Source of the DNA: Ascidia mentula
Taxonomy: Eukaryota > Chordata > Ascidiacea > Phlebobranchia > Ascidiidae
Reading direction: 5' to 3'
Length of the DNA stretch: 64,000 bases
Assembly (NCBI GenBank): GCA_947561715.1
Contig: OX387201.1
Coordinates: 15,142,001 to 15,206,000, forward strand
The translations under genes were made by a program, and so were the position numbers. Below are positions 22,961 to 37,000 of the stretch, piece after piece (the stretch's first letter is position 1; each line of letters opens with the position of its first letter). Under the pieces are notes generated by a model that was given only the letters and a program-made list of their open reading frames with translations, searched no databases and was not told where the DNA came from.

Positions 22961-23696
22961 ACCATCGGTGACGCGACCTACAGCCAGCATGATGTCAGAA
23001 AAAGTAAGTCGCTACCTCGTAAGGCGGCCGAGTAACCCGCGTTCATACATTTGTCAACTAACATCCCTCTGGTCAGAACGAGACTCCTCGTGACAGTCTT
23101 GATGTTGGGTTCGCAGAGATACAATTCCATCTAAACCTTCCAACAAAACATTTAAGTACTTTATTACACGACATGCTTTGCAAAACATTAGCAATAGACA
23201 CCCACGCAATATGTAACAACTTGAAACAACCTCCGGACATAGCGGTATGTCTGTACTTGCCCGGTGCGATAGCCAGCAAAATCAGCATTATATTTAGGAC
23301 GGGGATGTTAAACTAGGATTTTGATCATCAGAAACGAAATTACTTTTGTGATGCTGTTGTAGTTTCTAAAAAGGTTATTGGTGCCATGAATACAATTGCA
23401 TTATTTCGGTAAGAACGGATTTGTGCATACAACAGTATATCTTGGAAATATCAACTTAAATAGCGCATACAAATAAATTTAAAAATGCTGTTTCAACTGT
23501 TAAATACGTGAGTTCAATTATTTAATTAATATCATGACATTTTTGAATATTGCTTTAATTGCTTTCAAACAACGGTAAGAACAAATACAAATAATTCTTC
23601 TCTACCAATTTCATTTTTGCCTTCGTCAAATGTATTGCAAGAAGATGTAAAGCATAATTTACTGAACTCTACGCTCCTATTTTTAGGACTTGTTCA

Positions 23697-24085
23697 TTGT
23701 CTTTCTAACCCATGCCATAGAGGTGAATGTATTGAACAGACAGGTGGTTATGAATGCATAATTGCTCGAATGGCTGGAAAGGAAAAAACGACATCCGTAA
23801 GAACGTGCAACACATTTTGCAGTTCCAGGTCTTTATGCTTCTTTATATTACATTCGTGAAACGATTTTTTTTAATGAAATTTTTTTTAAGTTTTGCGGTA
23901 ACCATGTCCGTCCTGACTGCGGGTTGGCTCCTTTACAATATATTTAATGAGTTTTTCTTCCAGAGGGGCCATGGATACAAGGTACTGGGTAGGGTCTCAC
24001 AGATATTCGTCCGAACCTGGCAAAGAGATAGTTTTGAGTTACGATCGTTGCTATAGCGGGGTTGCTAATGACGTCACGTTAGTTG
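23697..24085 (+). pseudogene. Decayed EGF and W exons, inverted relative to gene A
   Basis: 23697-23796 matches exon 13 of the minus-strand gene (LVHCLSNPC, GECIEQTGGYEC), but an indel breaks the second half of the EGF. 23964-~24085 matches the start of W exon 14 up to YSGVAND and then diverges before WGF. Splice sites are partly kept. This is a relic of a W/EGF gene fragment in plus orientation. The unit-B copy keeps one more exon. Confidence 0.7.
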
Positions 24086-24946
24086 ATAATGGTCAAGTGT
24101 GGTGATTATATTACAATATATCACTATGTAACCACAAAAGCAGAATTTGTTCTTGAAAACTCAGCAAGATCCGTGTTAATAAATTACCGTTTTTGTAGTT
24201 GATATCACGTTTAACTTTGTTTACCAGAGCAAAATCTGCCTCAATGGAAAATCAGAATTTGGTATCGAAGGAACACTTCTTTTTTTGACATATTTTTTTT
24301 TCTTTTTAAAGGTCCAAAATATCTCCATCGTTTGTCAAAACTGAGAAACTTGCTATACCCAAGTTGATGAAAGAGTTATATGTACAGATGGACCGTGCAT
24401 TTGATGGGAATAAATCGGATGGTTATCAACAACCCTGCGCCAAACTTAATGCAAACACATTTGAAATGATACATATACTAAAATCAACCGTTTGCACCAA
24501 AACATTCGTTCAAGACGATGTCTGATTTTCGTGTTGGTTTCTATTCAACAATAATAAACACAACATAATGTTTTCAACATATTCAACAACCATGTTATGC
24601 AATTGTTTGCTTTTTCCACGTTTCCACAAAAGTATGGACATTGCTGATGGCTGCTTCAAAATTTTAAGTAACTTTTCTATTAGACATTTGTCGCAAGTGT
24701 GTAACGTTTGTGAAGGTTAAGTAGATAATTAGGAAGCCAAAACACACCGGGTGGTTTCATATAAATATGTCATTCTATGTAGGCTTATATAGCAAACAAT
24801 GATTCGTCAAAACAAAGGGCGCAACTAGAGCCATGAAAATTGATTGATTGATTTAACAGTCACTGTATATACAAATATGTACAAACATTCGACCAAAAGT
24901 TATTCTGGAAAACACAAAATATTACAAAGGGAGTCAACGGGCTTGT
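24086..24946. other. Intergenic and GPCR 3' flank
   Basis: About 860 bp after the decayed W exon, including the 3' UTR of the GPCR on the minus strand. A polypyrimidine tract with an AG at 24275-24311 resembles an acceptor, but no convincing coding follows it. No clear AATAAA was found for the GPCR. Confidence 0.4.
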
Positions 24947-27900
24947 TTAGGTGTTGTTTGCCGGAGGATTTTCGATCTCTTCCAACAACATGTCCGAATT
25001 GCGTTTAGATGTTGCGTTGCGTTTAGACGAACCGCTTCCGGAGGTAACAAACTTATCCGACGTCTTCCTGCTGATATATCGTTTGGTCTCGTCAAACCTA
25101 TCAGCGATAATATTGGAGTAAAGTATCGGGTTTAGGGCGCTGTTTATTGGCAGAAGGATGCAGGCGCTTGCCACGTATGTTTCTGTGGGCATCTTGACAC
25201 CTGCCAAGCTCAAATAACCCATGATACAAACTGGAATCCAGCAGCAAAAATCAGTTGCGATAAGTCGGAATATTCTCCTCTGTAACCTTGTACTGGTGTT
25301 CGAACTCTTTGAGTTTTTCATACGGTTGCTCGCCTTATAAATGTAGCAGTAAACGGCAAAGATGTAGAAGAACATTAGAAAATTGATGGTGATAATAAGG
25401 GCTGAATATTCCCAGCCTCGTTCGTCACTCGTTGCAAACAGACGAGGCAAACACACACTTGTTTCACCGTAATAACCGAATTCGCCGCGTATCGAGTTGG
25501 GAAATGCATCGGAGACAATGTGTTTTGCTTCCGACCATCTTAAAACGACCTTGTTTGAGATATTTCTGGCGAGTTGTAGCATTGTCTCTACATTTATATC
25601 CTGAGAACCAAAGAAGTAATTGGAAAACCATACGGTTGTTTGAAAGTACTCAATTTTGAACTTGATCAGTGGAAGTACTGCTATGATCACAGCAAAACCC
25701 CATGCCAGAAACGTTGTGAGGATGGCTACGGTTTTAAATTCGATTTGGCGTCCAAGCATAGGATTGTGAACCGTAGATAACCTGAATGTTGTCATTGCGG
25801 TCATGACAAAAGCGGACGCCTCGCAGGACGTAATAGCCAGGGCGCCCAGACTCGAACAGCTCCAACTGGTTCTCCAGACGCGGTCGTGAATGCAGTACGA
25901 GCCTTTGAAGGAAACCCCAACCGACACTACGCTTAAGAGATATACACCCATAAGAAAATCAGCAACGGAGAGGTTGAGAATGAACATGTTGTTGCATTTT
26001 GTTATGGTATTCATAGAATTTGCCTGGTACAAGATTTTTGCTGTTGTCAGGAAAACTGCAGAGTTTCCAATAATTGCCAACATGCCCATAATCCAGAAAA
26101 ATGCTCTAAAAACTAAACTGGCGATCATTTCGTATCGGTTTGAAAATGTTGTAAGACATTCGTCGCTGCCATCCTGACAGTTTGTGATGCCATTCTCCAC
26201 AAACTTTATATCGATGGAATATACATTGCCCGAGAAGCATTTAAATCGTGTACTGCGGCAGAGCTGAACGGCCTCGTCACTTCCATCATTGCAGTCAAAA
26301 ACTCCATCACAAACTAAACCAGAAGAGATATTTTGTTTTCGGTTCGCGCATTCCATCCATTTCCCTTTGCACAGAGTAGTTGCCTCATCTGATTCGTCGT
26401 CGCAATCCACAAAACCGTCGCAAACCCTTGACAGTGCGATGTTAACGTTATTGATGTTATGAATGCAGTAAAATCGTGAAGCGTTGCAGTATTGTTCTCC
26501 TTGCAGTGCGCATTGTGGGCTGATACCATCGATCCCGAACGTTTTTTCGACCACCCCATTGCAAAAACGAACTTTGGTGTCGATTTTGGACCGTTGCCAC
26601 AGGGTCTTAATGCTTCGTACACACGAAGTTTGACAAAAGGCTGGTGGATTGGGACAATCACTACATTCGTCCTCGAACAATTTACACTCTGGATTTCCGT
26701 CGCATTTTCTTACCATTTCGAAGCCATTCCATGTCAGGCACTGCATAAATTTATCTGCAGTTTTGCTGCAACTACAGTATTTAGTGTTATAACCAGTGCA
26801 GTCTACTTTTGGGTTGCACAAGGCCTCTGTCATGTTCACACAGCTCGCATTGCATTGTATCTGTCCGGTGGGACATGAGCCACGTATTTCGTTGCAAATT
26901 GTCATATTTTTGCAAAAGCATTCGTCCGACAAATCGTAACAGTCAGCAATGCCATCGCAAACCTGACTTGGCGAAATCATTAAACGGCGGTCCAGGCACT
27001 GAAAGCATCTGAATTCACCTTCGACGAAACATAAATCCGATCGGTCGGCACAGTTTGGCAAGGAGTCGTAAAGATTCGCTTGCGGCAAACTACAGACAGA
27101 TTTCCTGGTCGTGCCAGAGCAGCGAAATCCAAATCTTTCGCACCGTTCGTCGCTGTCATCGTTGCAGGATGATCCGACCGCACTGTTATCATCGCAGAAG
27201 TATTTGTTATCAATAAAATTTCCGTCTTGACATTGAAAGAGTTCTTTGCGTTGTTTGCCCATACCAGTGATATACCTTTTACCACTGACGCAAACTTCTT
27301 CATCAGGCGAGCATCGGTAGTTGTATAATGTGCTGATTAAAATTCCTTTTCCAGTGACGTTGTAATAAGATTGTGACTGATCACAATTAAACACAGTGAC
27401 TTCATTTCCACACCAAGCTGGTGTCACCTTGCAGGAATGGTGAAGGGATTCCAGTTGAGTGCAGTTAAGCTCATCTGTCCAGTCCCCACAGTCGTTGACG
27501 CCGTTGCAAACTTTTTCATGATTGATACATCCACTCAAAGGGCACTTGTTGCTATAGCAACCGCATTGGAATTTGGCACACGTACAGTTCATCTCGTCCT
27601 CCGCTTGCGGACAATCCTGACTCCCGTCGCATCTCCGTTTCATGTCGATGCATCCTTTGATACTTCCACAGCCGCCAGGTTGTTTGTAGCAATTGCAAGC
27701 AAACTGGTTCGCTTTGCACGTGCAGTTTCTTTCGTCACTCCAATCACCGCATTCTGATTTTCCGCTACATTTGAAATGAAATCCCCATGGTAAACAGCCT
27801 GGAGATTTCGTGCAATTGAGAGTGGAATAACAATCACACTCAAAATAACCTTCGCCGCAACTGCAGTTTCTTTCATCCGACCAATCGCGACAATCGTTGT

Positions 27901-29004
27901 AGCCATCGCAGACTTTTTTATCTGGAACACAACCCTCGCAATTCCTCTGTCCCAAACAGTCACATTTGAAGTATTTTTCTGGGCAACTGCCTGCCGGTTC
28001 ATCACTTCTGTCGAAGCAATCGTCCTTTCCGTCATTTACCCAACTATTCGGTACACACGGCGTAGTGCATCCGTCGTTCACCTTTCCGTAACATGCGCAC
28101 ATCGTTTGGTTTTTTGAACAGGGATTCGGACAGTTTTTTTCATCACTCCAATCGCTGCAACTTGGTCTCTGGTCACATCTATATGACCAACAATTTGCTT
28201 AATTTTACTTGCTTATGGATTGAATATATATGAAGATGTAAAATAATATGCTTGTGACATTATTGGCACAGGAATATTTGTGGCTACAGAATGTTTGCAA
28301 TTAAACACCACGCTAAGTTCAAAAGCCGAAGAAAAACAACAAACGAACTGTGGCAGAAATAAAAATACATTTGGTAAAAGCATTTGATATTTTACAGAAA
28401 GTTAGTATTTCTATGTTTTGTTGTTGCTAACGAACCTGTCGGACTCTTTGTAAAATGTTGGGTATCCTGATATGCAGCCGGAGGATGTGTTTGCGCAGTC
28501 GCAGTAAAAATCGCCTGGTTTCTTCGTGGGTAGTTCATCACTCCAATCGCCGCACTGGTTGAATTTGTCGAATTTCCAGGCCATTGGAATGCACCCTGAT
28601 CCCCAAGTGCAGTTGCTTTCTTTTCGACACGCACAGGCGAACATTGCTTCGGGACACACACAATCAATGTTGTCGAATGGTCCTGTGCACTTCCCTGAAG
28701 AAAAGATTGCCATTTTAGTTATGTGTATAGCATTTATTCGTGCGCCGTTATTGCAATTATTATTGACTAATACAAATAACTTGACAATCGGTGTAAAGTT
28801 TTGTTTCTACAAATTTATTTGGAAATTTGCTCGTTGCTTATCACCCACGCCAAGTCGGTCGATTTTTGTTTGGTTTATTTTATTTAAATATTGTTAGCAA
28901 ACTTTCTTACTTTGCGTACTATTTTCTGAAATCGTGTGTTGCGCAGTAGACCAGCTCCAGATAAGAATCACACAAAAGAGCTTTGGGCAGTTTGAGGAAA
29001 TCAT
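24947..29004 (-). CDS. LDLa-repeat rhodopsin-like GPCR, complete (3 exons, ~1194 aa)
   Basis: Exons: 29004-28911 (signal peptide), 28694-28436 and 28178-24947. The AG|A junction is phase 2 and restores an LDLa repeat ending CSDWSDEKNC. The ectodomain (residues ~30-790) has about 11 LDLa-type repeats (for example CDGYNDCRDWSDE, CGDWTDE, CDDESDE, CNDGSDE). A single uninterrupted 7TM domain starts near residue 800: TM1 with GN, TM2 LSVADFLMG, TM4 with WGF, TM7 NPILYS. The DRY site after TM3 reads TFR. The tail is rich in Ser, Lys and Arg. No leucine-rich repeats or GPS motif were seen. The layout recalls invertebrate LDLa-GPCRs (GRL101 or relaxin-receptor relatives). It acts at the cell surface; its ligand is unknown. 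Confidence 0.88.
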
Positions 29005-29103
29005 TTTCTAAGAAATAAAAAGTGTATCTGTTGAAACAGGATTGGTTTCAAATTATAGAAATATTTGACGATGAAAATATACAATCTTCGTGGAGGTGCT
29101 GCC

Positions 29104-29110
29104 TTTTATA
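29104..29110 (-). promoter_or_regulatory. TATA box of the complete GPCR gene
   Basis: TATAAAA on the minus strand, 100 bp upstream of the ATG at 29004. Identical context to 740-746. Confidence 0.55.
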
Positions 29111-32100
29111 TCCGCGCTCAAAGTAGACATCTTTTGTATTTAGTTTTTTTAAGAAAGATGACGATGTAGTGCATTTCAAACTAATTCTGCAAATGACGCG
29201 TAAACCGTCACAACAATTTTTTCGGAAACATTTAAATAACGGGGCACTAAAAATCATGTTCATTTTGCTGTCCATATCTTATAGACCTACGAGATACAAC
29301 TCGGTGTGGAATTCCACATTTTCAAACAAAAAGAATTTAAAGCTTACCTTGAAGAATACTTTTTAAACAAGAAATGTGATTCCTGAACAACTTGAAACAG
29401 TATAATGTCCAAGATATAGTAAAATCATGAAATAAATTTAAACACGTGTTTTATACATAAAGTCATACCGCTAATACGTATTTATTATTGTTGGGCATGC
29501 AACAAGCTAATATTAACATTTATCACGTTAGAAACGCAAAATTCATATACTATGTGAAAACAATAAACAGTATTTTGTTACAACGGAAACTGCAGATTAA
29601 ATGCGCTTATAGACCTTCATGTTTAAGCTGTTCATAACAGTCTGGATGACTCTCATAAGGTATACCTTCCCTCAATTTATACATTTAATCTATATCCGTT
29701 GTGGGTATGGCGCGTCATGTGCCCCGTGTGGTTAAATCCAAAATAAGACAGCACAGCGTCGTATTTCACCACTCACCAAGCAATTCACCGACTCATATAT
29801 CCCATTTTTATTTTAACCAAAGCGCACTGAGAATCATCAGTAAAGTAAAGCGCAGATAAAATCTTTTTTTCACGTGCGGCGAATCTTTCCAAATACGATG
29901 CATGCGGAAACGCTGTGGGAACAAATCCAACAAAAGCGACACAAGCCGTGCAAACATACTCTTCCTGTGCTGTCGGTAAGGACGCTGTGAAGTGCGTGGA
30001 CTATCGTAAATAAACAATGCCAAATTCACATGTGAAAAATAACAATAGTGTATGCAGTGTCCCACAAAATATGAAAAATCTACAGTTTGCCTTCTAGCAA
30101 ACACTTTAGTTGGTTTCAAACATGTTTTTTTTCTTGTGGTTATATTCACGACAAGCCATTCAAGTCTGATAGCTTACAATCAACCACACGCAAACGCACT
30201 GGTGTGTAATACAACACATGTGGTACGGCTGTTTCTGGGTGGGATCAACATCTTAAAGTATCGCATTGTCTTTCACCACAACCTATGTAGCCAAGAGGTT
30301 GACATATATTCAGCTATCATTGCTTCGTCATGTGTTACTGAGGAAAGCACACCGCAATCATGTAAATTGAACCGTTGAAGTGTCATGGCCTGAAAGCGCT
30401 GACATTAAATAAGAATCTAGTGTAGCCGAAATTGTGTAATGAGATCTCTTGAACTATTGACATGTTCGAACTGAAATATCTCGACATTAAATAGGTCACC
30501 CATTATGAACTCTCGTTGTTTCAATTCCAGTCGTTGAGAATTTTGGTCTCTACAAATTAGTTTAAGTGAAAGCGATTATTTTACCAGAAGTAAAACCAGC
30601 AAGTCGTTATAAAATTTTTACAGTCCAACAGCATAAAATGCGGTGAAAACAAGACAAAATCTTTTCCCAAAATTTGCGCTTTCTAACGAGCGATGCAGTT
30701 GCTTCATTTATCTAAAATTATTCACTTTATCTCTGATGAAAAAATAAAATCTGCATAACTGAATATAGCCACAGGAGTAAGCTTTGTGTTCTATTACACA
30801 GTAACAATTAACAGCACTGCTCTGCGGGGAACAGGTCTCAAATCAACGACAGTGAACACATAAGCCTTGCGAACCAACCAGTGCGATCAGCAACGTAATA
30901 TGTCCCCTACGTAACTTGACGTTAAAGTGAATTTAATTTGTATTTGCAATATTTGCAATGTAGGTTTGTTGCAAGTTCGTAATCTGGAAAACATTCTTTC
31001 CTGCCAACGTTTAGTTGACAATTTCAACATCCATACTGTCTTCTTGTTGAACTGTAAGTTCATAATGACTTTTTATTTGTTGTGTAATTCATAATGACTT
31101 TTTATTTGTACATAAATTACAAATTAAAGCATTATGTTATTCTTGTGGGGACTGAAATATTTTTGAATACCGAAGTGGATTCTGCGCACACCAGAAACGC
31201 TCTAGAACCACAAACGTATACGTTTAGCGAGTATAGTTATTGCAATGAAATCAGTTTCATTTAGTTATTCCAGACAAATGTAAAAATTTGAATTCCCACT
31301 CTTTATTTCTTGGTAATTCTCACATTGATTCTCACTTATTTTACACAACTCGTAAACTTTTACGCTCGCTAACCCCTTGCGTTTATCACACACTTTGTAG
31401 CATAGTACGTCTATAGTCAAATATGTATTTTGTGTGATGTTGGTGAACTGTTGCGACCCATAAAATTCGATGTTCGACCACAAGTTTGGGAAGGTCAGGT
31501 CTACACTTAACAACTCCATTGATAGAGAAATAGATTGTAGTTTTTCCCTCGAGATTAATAAAAATATGATCTACTTTAACATGTTTTTCTCCGTATTCTT
31601 GTTCCACACATTGGAACTGTCACGATAGATTAACTGTCATGATAGCAACAGAGTGTATTCCCAAAAACATAATGAGTGGTTTCGCACAGGTCAAATCAAC
31701 CACACAAAATCACGCATTAAAACACAATACATGTGCTTCAGATCTTCAGTTGCGGGTTCAATAAAAACACACGGACCCACATCTTGAAAGATCAGATCTG
31801 GGTTATTCAACGAAGTCATGTGTCCAAACGGTTGTCACGTATTCAACTGTCGTTGGTTCGTCAGATTTTACCGAGAAAAGCACATGGCAACCACGCAAAT
31901 ATAACGCAAAAGTGTCATGACCTGACAGCGCTGACGTTAAATGGGAATGCTTTTGGCCTCAATTCTGTAATTACATATCTATTGAACTTTAGACCCATTC
32001 AAACTGAAATGTCGCGATATTTATCATATATATATTTTCCTCCGATATATGAAAGCACAGACCACGATAGTACAATGTTTCCATGACAACAAAATATTAT

Positions 32101-33945
32101 CAGCAGCAAGCGACTATTTCTTCAACAGAACGATAAAAACTAGCAAGTCGGCCCTAATTGGTAAAGCGCCACAGCGTAACATACAAATATAACAAGCCTT
32201 GCTCACAATTGTGTTGTTGAAAACAGCATAGTTTCTTAATTGAATACGATTAAATGGTGCCAACTACAGACTACACTGGTGAACACATTGTTTGCCTGCC
32301 CCCGCGAAACTACGCCAACAACAACTACCATTTATTTGTTGATGTCGGAACCAATCCAAAGACAGGAAACATACGAGCCATGCAAACTGACCACTCAATT
32401 GCTTCATTCGTTCCAAGCTTCAGGCATACCAGGAATTAGATGCGATTAATAAGCGATGTAGGGTACTTAACTTGGCGTTACACTGAATTGTGTTTTTGTC
32501 GTGATGTCGTAATCAATAAAATGCCGTTTACTTAACGTAATTTCTTTGAATATGCAACTACGACTTGGCGAAAGCCTAAAAAATGTTGTAAGGTTTAAAG
32601 GTTGCCAAAAAGCGCCACACCGCATAGACCAAAGCACAGCGTTTTTTTTAAAGAAAGCTTTACGGCACATATAGGTTCAGGCTTCAACATGTAAGTCAAC
32701 AGTGACTTAAAATTGTAAGTTTTGACAGTTTTTGTGATATAGACTTACAACAAAAGCCACCTTTTAGGTCTTTTTGTTGTTAAATTCTCCCTGTTTCCGG
32801 GGATTATGTTCCATTTTACTATTTTAGGATATTTTTCTCCAAGGTGCAGTTTACCAGGGATCCTTTTTTTAACTACACAGAAAAGCGTGGCTCCGCAACC
32901 TGGTGTCGTAAAAATGTTTACAAAACACATGAGATATTCACGAACTGTGCGACCGGCCTTAAACAAGAGTTACCCAAGACGTGGCTTCGCAGCCTGGCGA
33001 AACAAGAGTTACCCAAGACAAGAACAATTGGCACGAAAATTCAACAGGGACAGGCAAGATCACATATTAGTCTGTGAGAGCTACGGGTCACACCGTTAAC
33101 AGCTCGCTAAAATTACATAATAACCTTTTCGCAATGAAATGCGAATCTTTCATGCTATCCACTACACAATACTTCTTTAAAATTGTGTTTGCCATCATAA
33201 TCTAACACTAATGCTCCTACGAACCAGCTAGACCTGGCTTAGATCTAATTTGGTAACCAAATGGTCAGCCAATATATCGATCGAACGTTGAATGATTGTT
33301 TACTGATCATAAAACTAAACACCTGGTCTCAAATCGTTCTGCCTCATTGAATTTACCACCGCAAAATATGCCGATTTTTTGTGCTCATTTATTACATGTA
33401 AGTTTTTTATGACAAAGTGACAGTTCAATTATATTCAATTATCAATCATAAATTCTTTGTATTTTTAACATGGATGATTGCTATCATGTTTTACAAGGAA
33501 ATCAGTGTTAGCGTGGCAGAAATTAAATTGCTCAAATTTTATGAAAATATTTTGCATTTAAGCAAGCTTTTCGGTTCAACTTGCGGTTACTGTTGGGTTA
33601 CACCAAGTAGTTTGATACACCATGGTTAATGGCGGTTGTATATTCACCACAAAGTGGAAGTCTTGCAGGCTATTTAGCAGACAAGATCGTTGTAAGTAAC
33701 ACCATAGCTACACTGATAAGACCTGTTAGGTCGAAACAGTGGCCCTGACTGAAGCTCACAATAAAAAAAAACGTTGTTGGCGCTATTGCTTATACAATAT
33801 TCCATTTGCAGCATTGCCGTTGGCATAAAGGACCAAAGTAAAAATTCCAGCACTGCTTATGGAAAATTCATCGTTCAGCTGCCGTATGGCTGCTGCAAAA
33901 TTTAACTTAAAAACGACACTGATAGGCAACAACTTGATTGGAAGT
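29111..33945. other. Intergenic region of unit B, no firm gene
   Basis: Equivalent of 747-5531. It differs by small indels: an extra ~50 bp near 29880-29930, loss of one copy of the 21-bp repeat near 32715, and an alternative segment at 33375-33400. It includes the same two weak ORFs (31607-31265 minus, 32254-32439 plus). Confidence 0.55.
32254..32439 (+). CDS. Small hypothetical ORF, unit-B copy (61 aa)
   Basis: Same 61-codon frame as 3849-4034, unchanged at protein level. The first difference lies just outside the stop region. Function unknown; it may not be a gene. Confidence 0.2.
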   Translation: MVPTTDYTGEHIVCLPPRNYANNNYHLFVDVGTNPKTGNIRAMQTDHSIASFVPSFRHTRN

Positions 33946-33951
33946 TTTATT
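33946..33951 (-). promoter_or_regulatory. Polyadenylation signal of W/EGF gene B
   Basis: AATAAA on the minus strand ~58 bp after the stop at 34009. Confidence 0.55.
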
Positions 33952-34008
33952 AACAAAATGTACAGTCCAGATTACAGAATTATAGTTGATATTGTAATAT
34001 GGGTATCT

Positions 34009-37000
34009 TTACACAATTTGCGTTTCGCACAGGGCTCCAGTAAACCCGTCCGCACATCCACAAACTCTTCCATCAACTTGATTGTAGCAAGTTCCTCCAT
34101 TTTGACAAGCAGGTAGAAACTTTTCGGCACCTAAAAAATATCAAAGATCACCATAGGCAGTAGTTTTAGTTACCGAAGAACATTTGATATCGCGTTGACG
34201 CTGATTTGTCGTTTTTATAACGATTTTGTTTGTATTGTTTTATTTATTATCACATTAATAAACCATTTATACAACTGCAGTGTAGTCCCAACATCACATT
34301 TATTAGCGATGTTTTGATAGTTCATTACGAAAAGAGATGCCACTTATAAAGTTGCAGGATATTTTCACATGTTGTATAGCCTTTCATTAATTAACAAAAG
34401 TAACAAATGCCTAAACAAACCATATTTTCGACAAATTATAACCAAAAAGTACGCACTGAAGTGTGCCGTCCAATACAACTTCACTGTGGTTTGGCCCCAA
34501 CCAGATTTCGTGATATCAGTGCGTTTTACTGCAGCCCGGAAGCCCCAAGGAAACACTTCAAGGACGACTGCAGTGAAAGTGTCGCTGTATGTGGTCGAAC
34601 CTCTCGCAGACACGCTCACGTTTGTTGCCACCGAGCTCATGCATCTGCTGTATGCCACATCGATGGATTTAGAGTAAGGGGGAACGCGTGTGAGGGAACC
34701 GATCCTTTTTCTTCCATTTGTTCTGATAACTGGAGAATGTACAAATGTTTTCATGTTATTGTTTGTGATTTTAAAGTATATATGTACACCAAAATAATGA
34801 GATCACATGTTTTTGGCGATTTTCTGCACTAAATTGAACTAAACAATTTTTTTATGTGATGGCATTGTTTTGATTTTTTACATATTTTCTTTACTAAACA
34901 ATAAGTCGAAACTGTTGCCCTGTGTATGCAGCTCAAATAAAGGAATTGTTTTCCTTCAATTAAAGACAAATCTTAGGTCCATTGCTTCAACATTATTTGT
35001 TTGCAAAACATGTTGTAGAAGCATTCGAGGCACTACAACTCAACTTACGTAATAAACTTTCCTAATTGGTGATATTTGATATGATAACTTGCCTATTTCG
35101 CAGTTTCTTCCAACTCTGTCTTCGTTACATGTACAGTTATAACCGCTATCATATTCCGTGCAAGAACTGCCACTCTGGCATGGGTTTGGGTAACAATATA
35201 ACATTGCTGTAAAAAACAGATAGTATTAAATATAAAAGGTATTTATTAATTCAGACTGAAAGAATCTGTATCATTAGGACATATTTTTCTAGTAAATTCT
35301 TAAATGAAATTATCTTTCGAAAATTTTCGTGACTAAAAATGAGAGGCAGCATATGGTAAAGTAATCGTACCTGCTTCGCAAAATTCCCCCTTAAATCCTG
35401 GACGACAATGACACTGTCTTCCATCAGCTGTGTTTGTGCATCCAGTTGCATATATACATGTGTCGCGAAGGTAAGCGCGCGTTTCTGAAACAGACAGTAG
35501 GAAAAGTCAGTTGTGGTTGAGCTTAATGATTATTACGATTATTTTACTTGCATATGCCGAACTTATTTGCGAAGGCAACATATCTATTTGTAAATAAAAC
35601 TACTTTTGGAGAGAATATAAAAATATAGCAAGTCAAAATACTGCAGTTTTGTCCTATGTGAAGGATTTCAGTTGCGGCACTTAATCAAATATATAGATAC
35701 TAGTGTCCGCAATCACTTGGATGTAAAATATTTACCAAATATGGCTCTGTATCGCATGTAGATGGTTTGGTCCCATCCTTCTCCGGGACGATCAGTCCTC
35801 TGTACGAGCGCTCGGAATCCCCAAGGATAGATATCGAGAATGGTGTGGTTGAAAGTATCGGAATAAGCTGTTGAGCCGGCAACAGTTGCGTTGACCACAT
35901 ATGCAACACCAGTGTAACAACGGTCATAAACAACTGTGATGATTTTTCCGTATGGTGGCCCAGTGACAACTGGTAACGAAGGTATGTGCTCCAACTTTCG
36001 AATGGCTGGTTCTAATCAAAACAAAAATTGTCGCAAATGGTGCAGTGATTCCTATTACATTTTTTTGTATTTGACGCAGAAATTTACCGCCACGTATACT
36101 ACATTATTTCGGGTTTGTGATGCAATGCTTGTTTCAAAATTTTGTTTCCACTTTTTGCAACAAATAGTATTAGTCATAATAATTTTAAGCTCTTACCAAA
36201 TGCTGAATCACGCTATGAATCAATATATACTTCAATAGAGTTTGGATTACTTACCAACGTGGCATCTGTCTCCTGTGTAGGGTTCTGGACAATTACACCT
36301 GAAGTAGCTGTAAGAGGGTACACAAGTTCCACCGTTCATACAAGGTGACGACGCGCAATGGGTTTGTCCTAAAAATGCGTGAAAAACACTTAATTTTAAA
36401 TTTAAAACTATTCGGAGGCGGTTTTACGTACGAGTTTCGCAATATCGTCCAGTTGTACGGATTCGACAATCGCAAATACTTCCATTCACAGCGTTAAGGC
36501 AAAACCCTCCGTTCTGACACGGGTTGAAAGAAAAGTTCACAGAATCTAAAACCAAATAGTTAAAAATAACCATTGTTTACTTGTTCCTGAACTTACTGAA
36601 ATAAGATTCCACATTAAGGGCAACTGCCTCATAGAGTGGATTTGTTCCTTTGTTCTTTCTCCAAACTTTCACTTTGAAGCCCCAGCTGTAAGCTTCGTAC
36701 ACATTCACTCCGGCGTTTTGACCGTAACCACTTACACCCGTAGCATTTACTTCGTAAGGAGCTTCCCTCATGCAGGAGTTGTAGAGAATTACTGCGGTTG
36801 TACTCGATGCAGTTGTGTTTTCAAACGTAACGGGCGTGCGGTAAACATGGTAACCTGTGAAAATTGTTTGAGATTGATTTGTGCTGTTACTTTGTTGGAA
36901 AATAAATGTAAATAAAAAATAAATTCCTTAATGCCACCACTCAAGGAATCCAAACAGAAATTAAACAACAATGGAAAGTTGCATATAAAGAAAAGTGGTC

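Larger units (their letters stand above)
1..28364. repeat. Segmental tandem duplication, unit A
   Basis: Sequence near position 1 recurs near 28365, and almost every feature to about 16040, then from about 18481 to the 7TM exon, is found again in unit B. The offset drifts from 28364 to about 28405 through small indels, and becomes 36373-36616 after the extra insertions of unit B. Aligned stretches look roughly 97-99% identical by eye. The unit carries a secreted W/EGF gene (minus), a second W/EGF gene (plus) and an LDLa-GPCR (minus, running into unit B). The 2.4 kb at 16041-18480 has no counterpart in unit B. Confidence 0.93.

Noticed and set aside
26492..26878. Plus-strand ORFs inside the GPCR exon
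   Set aside because: Shadows of the high-GC, stop-poor LDLa coding sequence on the minus strand.
28102..28178. Start of the GPCR at the first Met of the large exon (28102)
   Set aside because: This would cut an LDLa repeat and leave no signal peptide; the acceptor at 28179-28180 joins in phase to upstream LDLa and signal-peptide exons.
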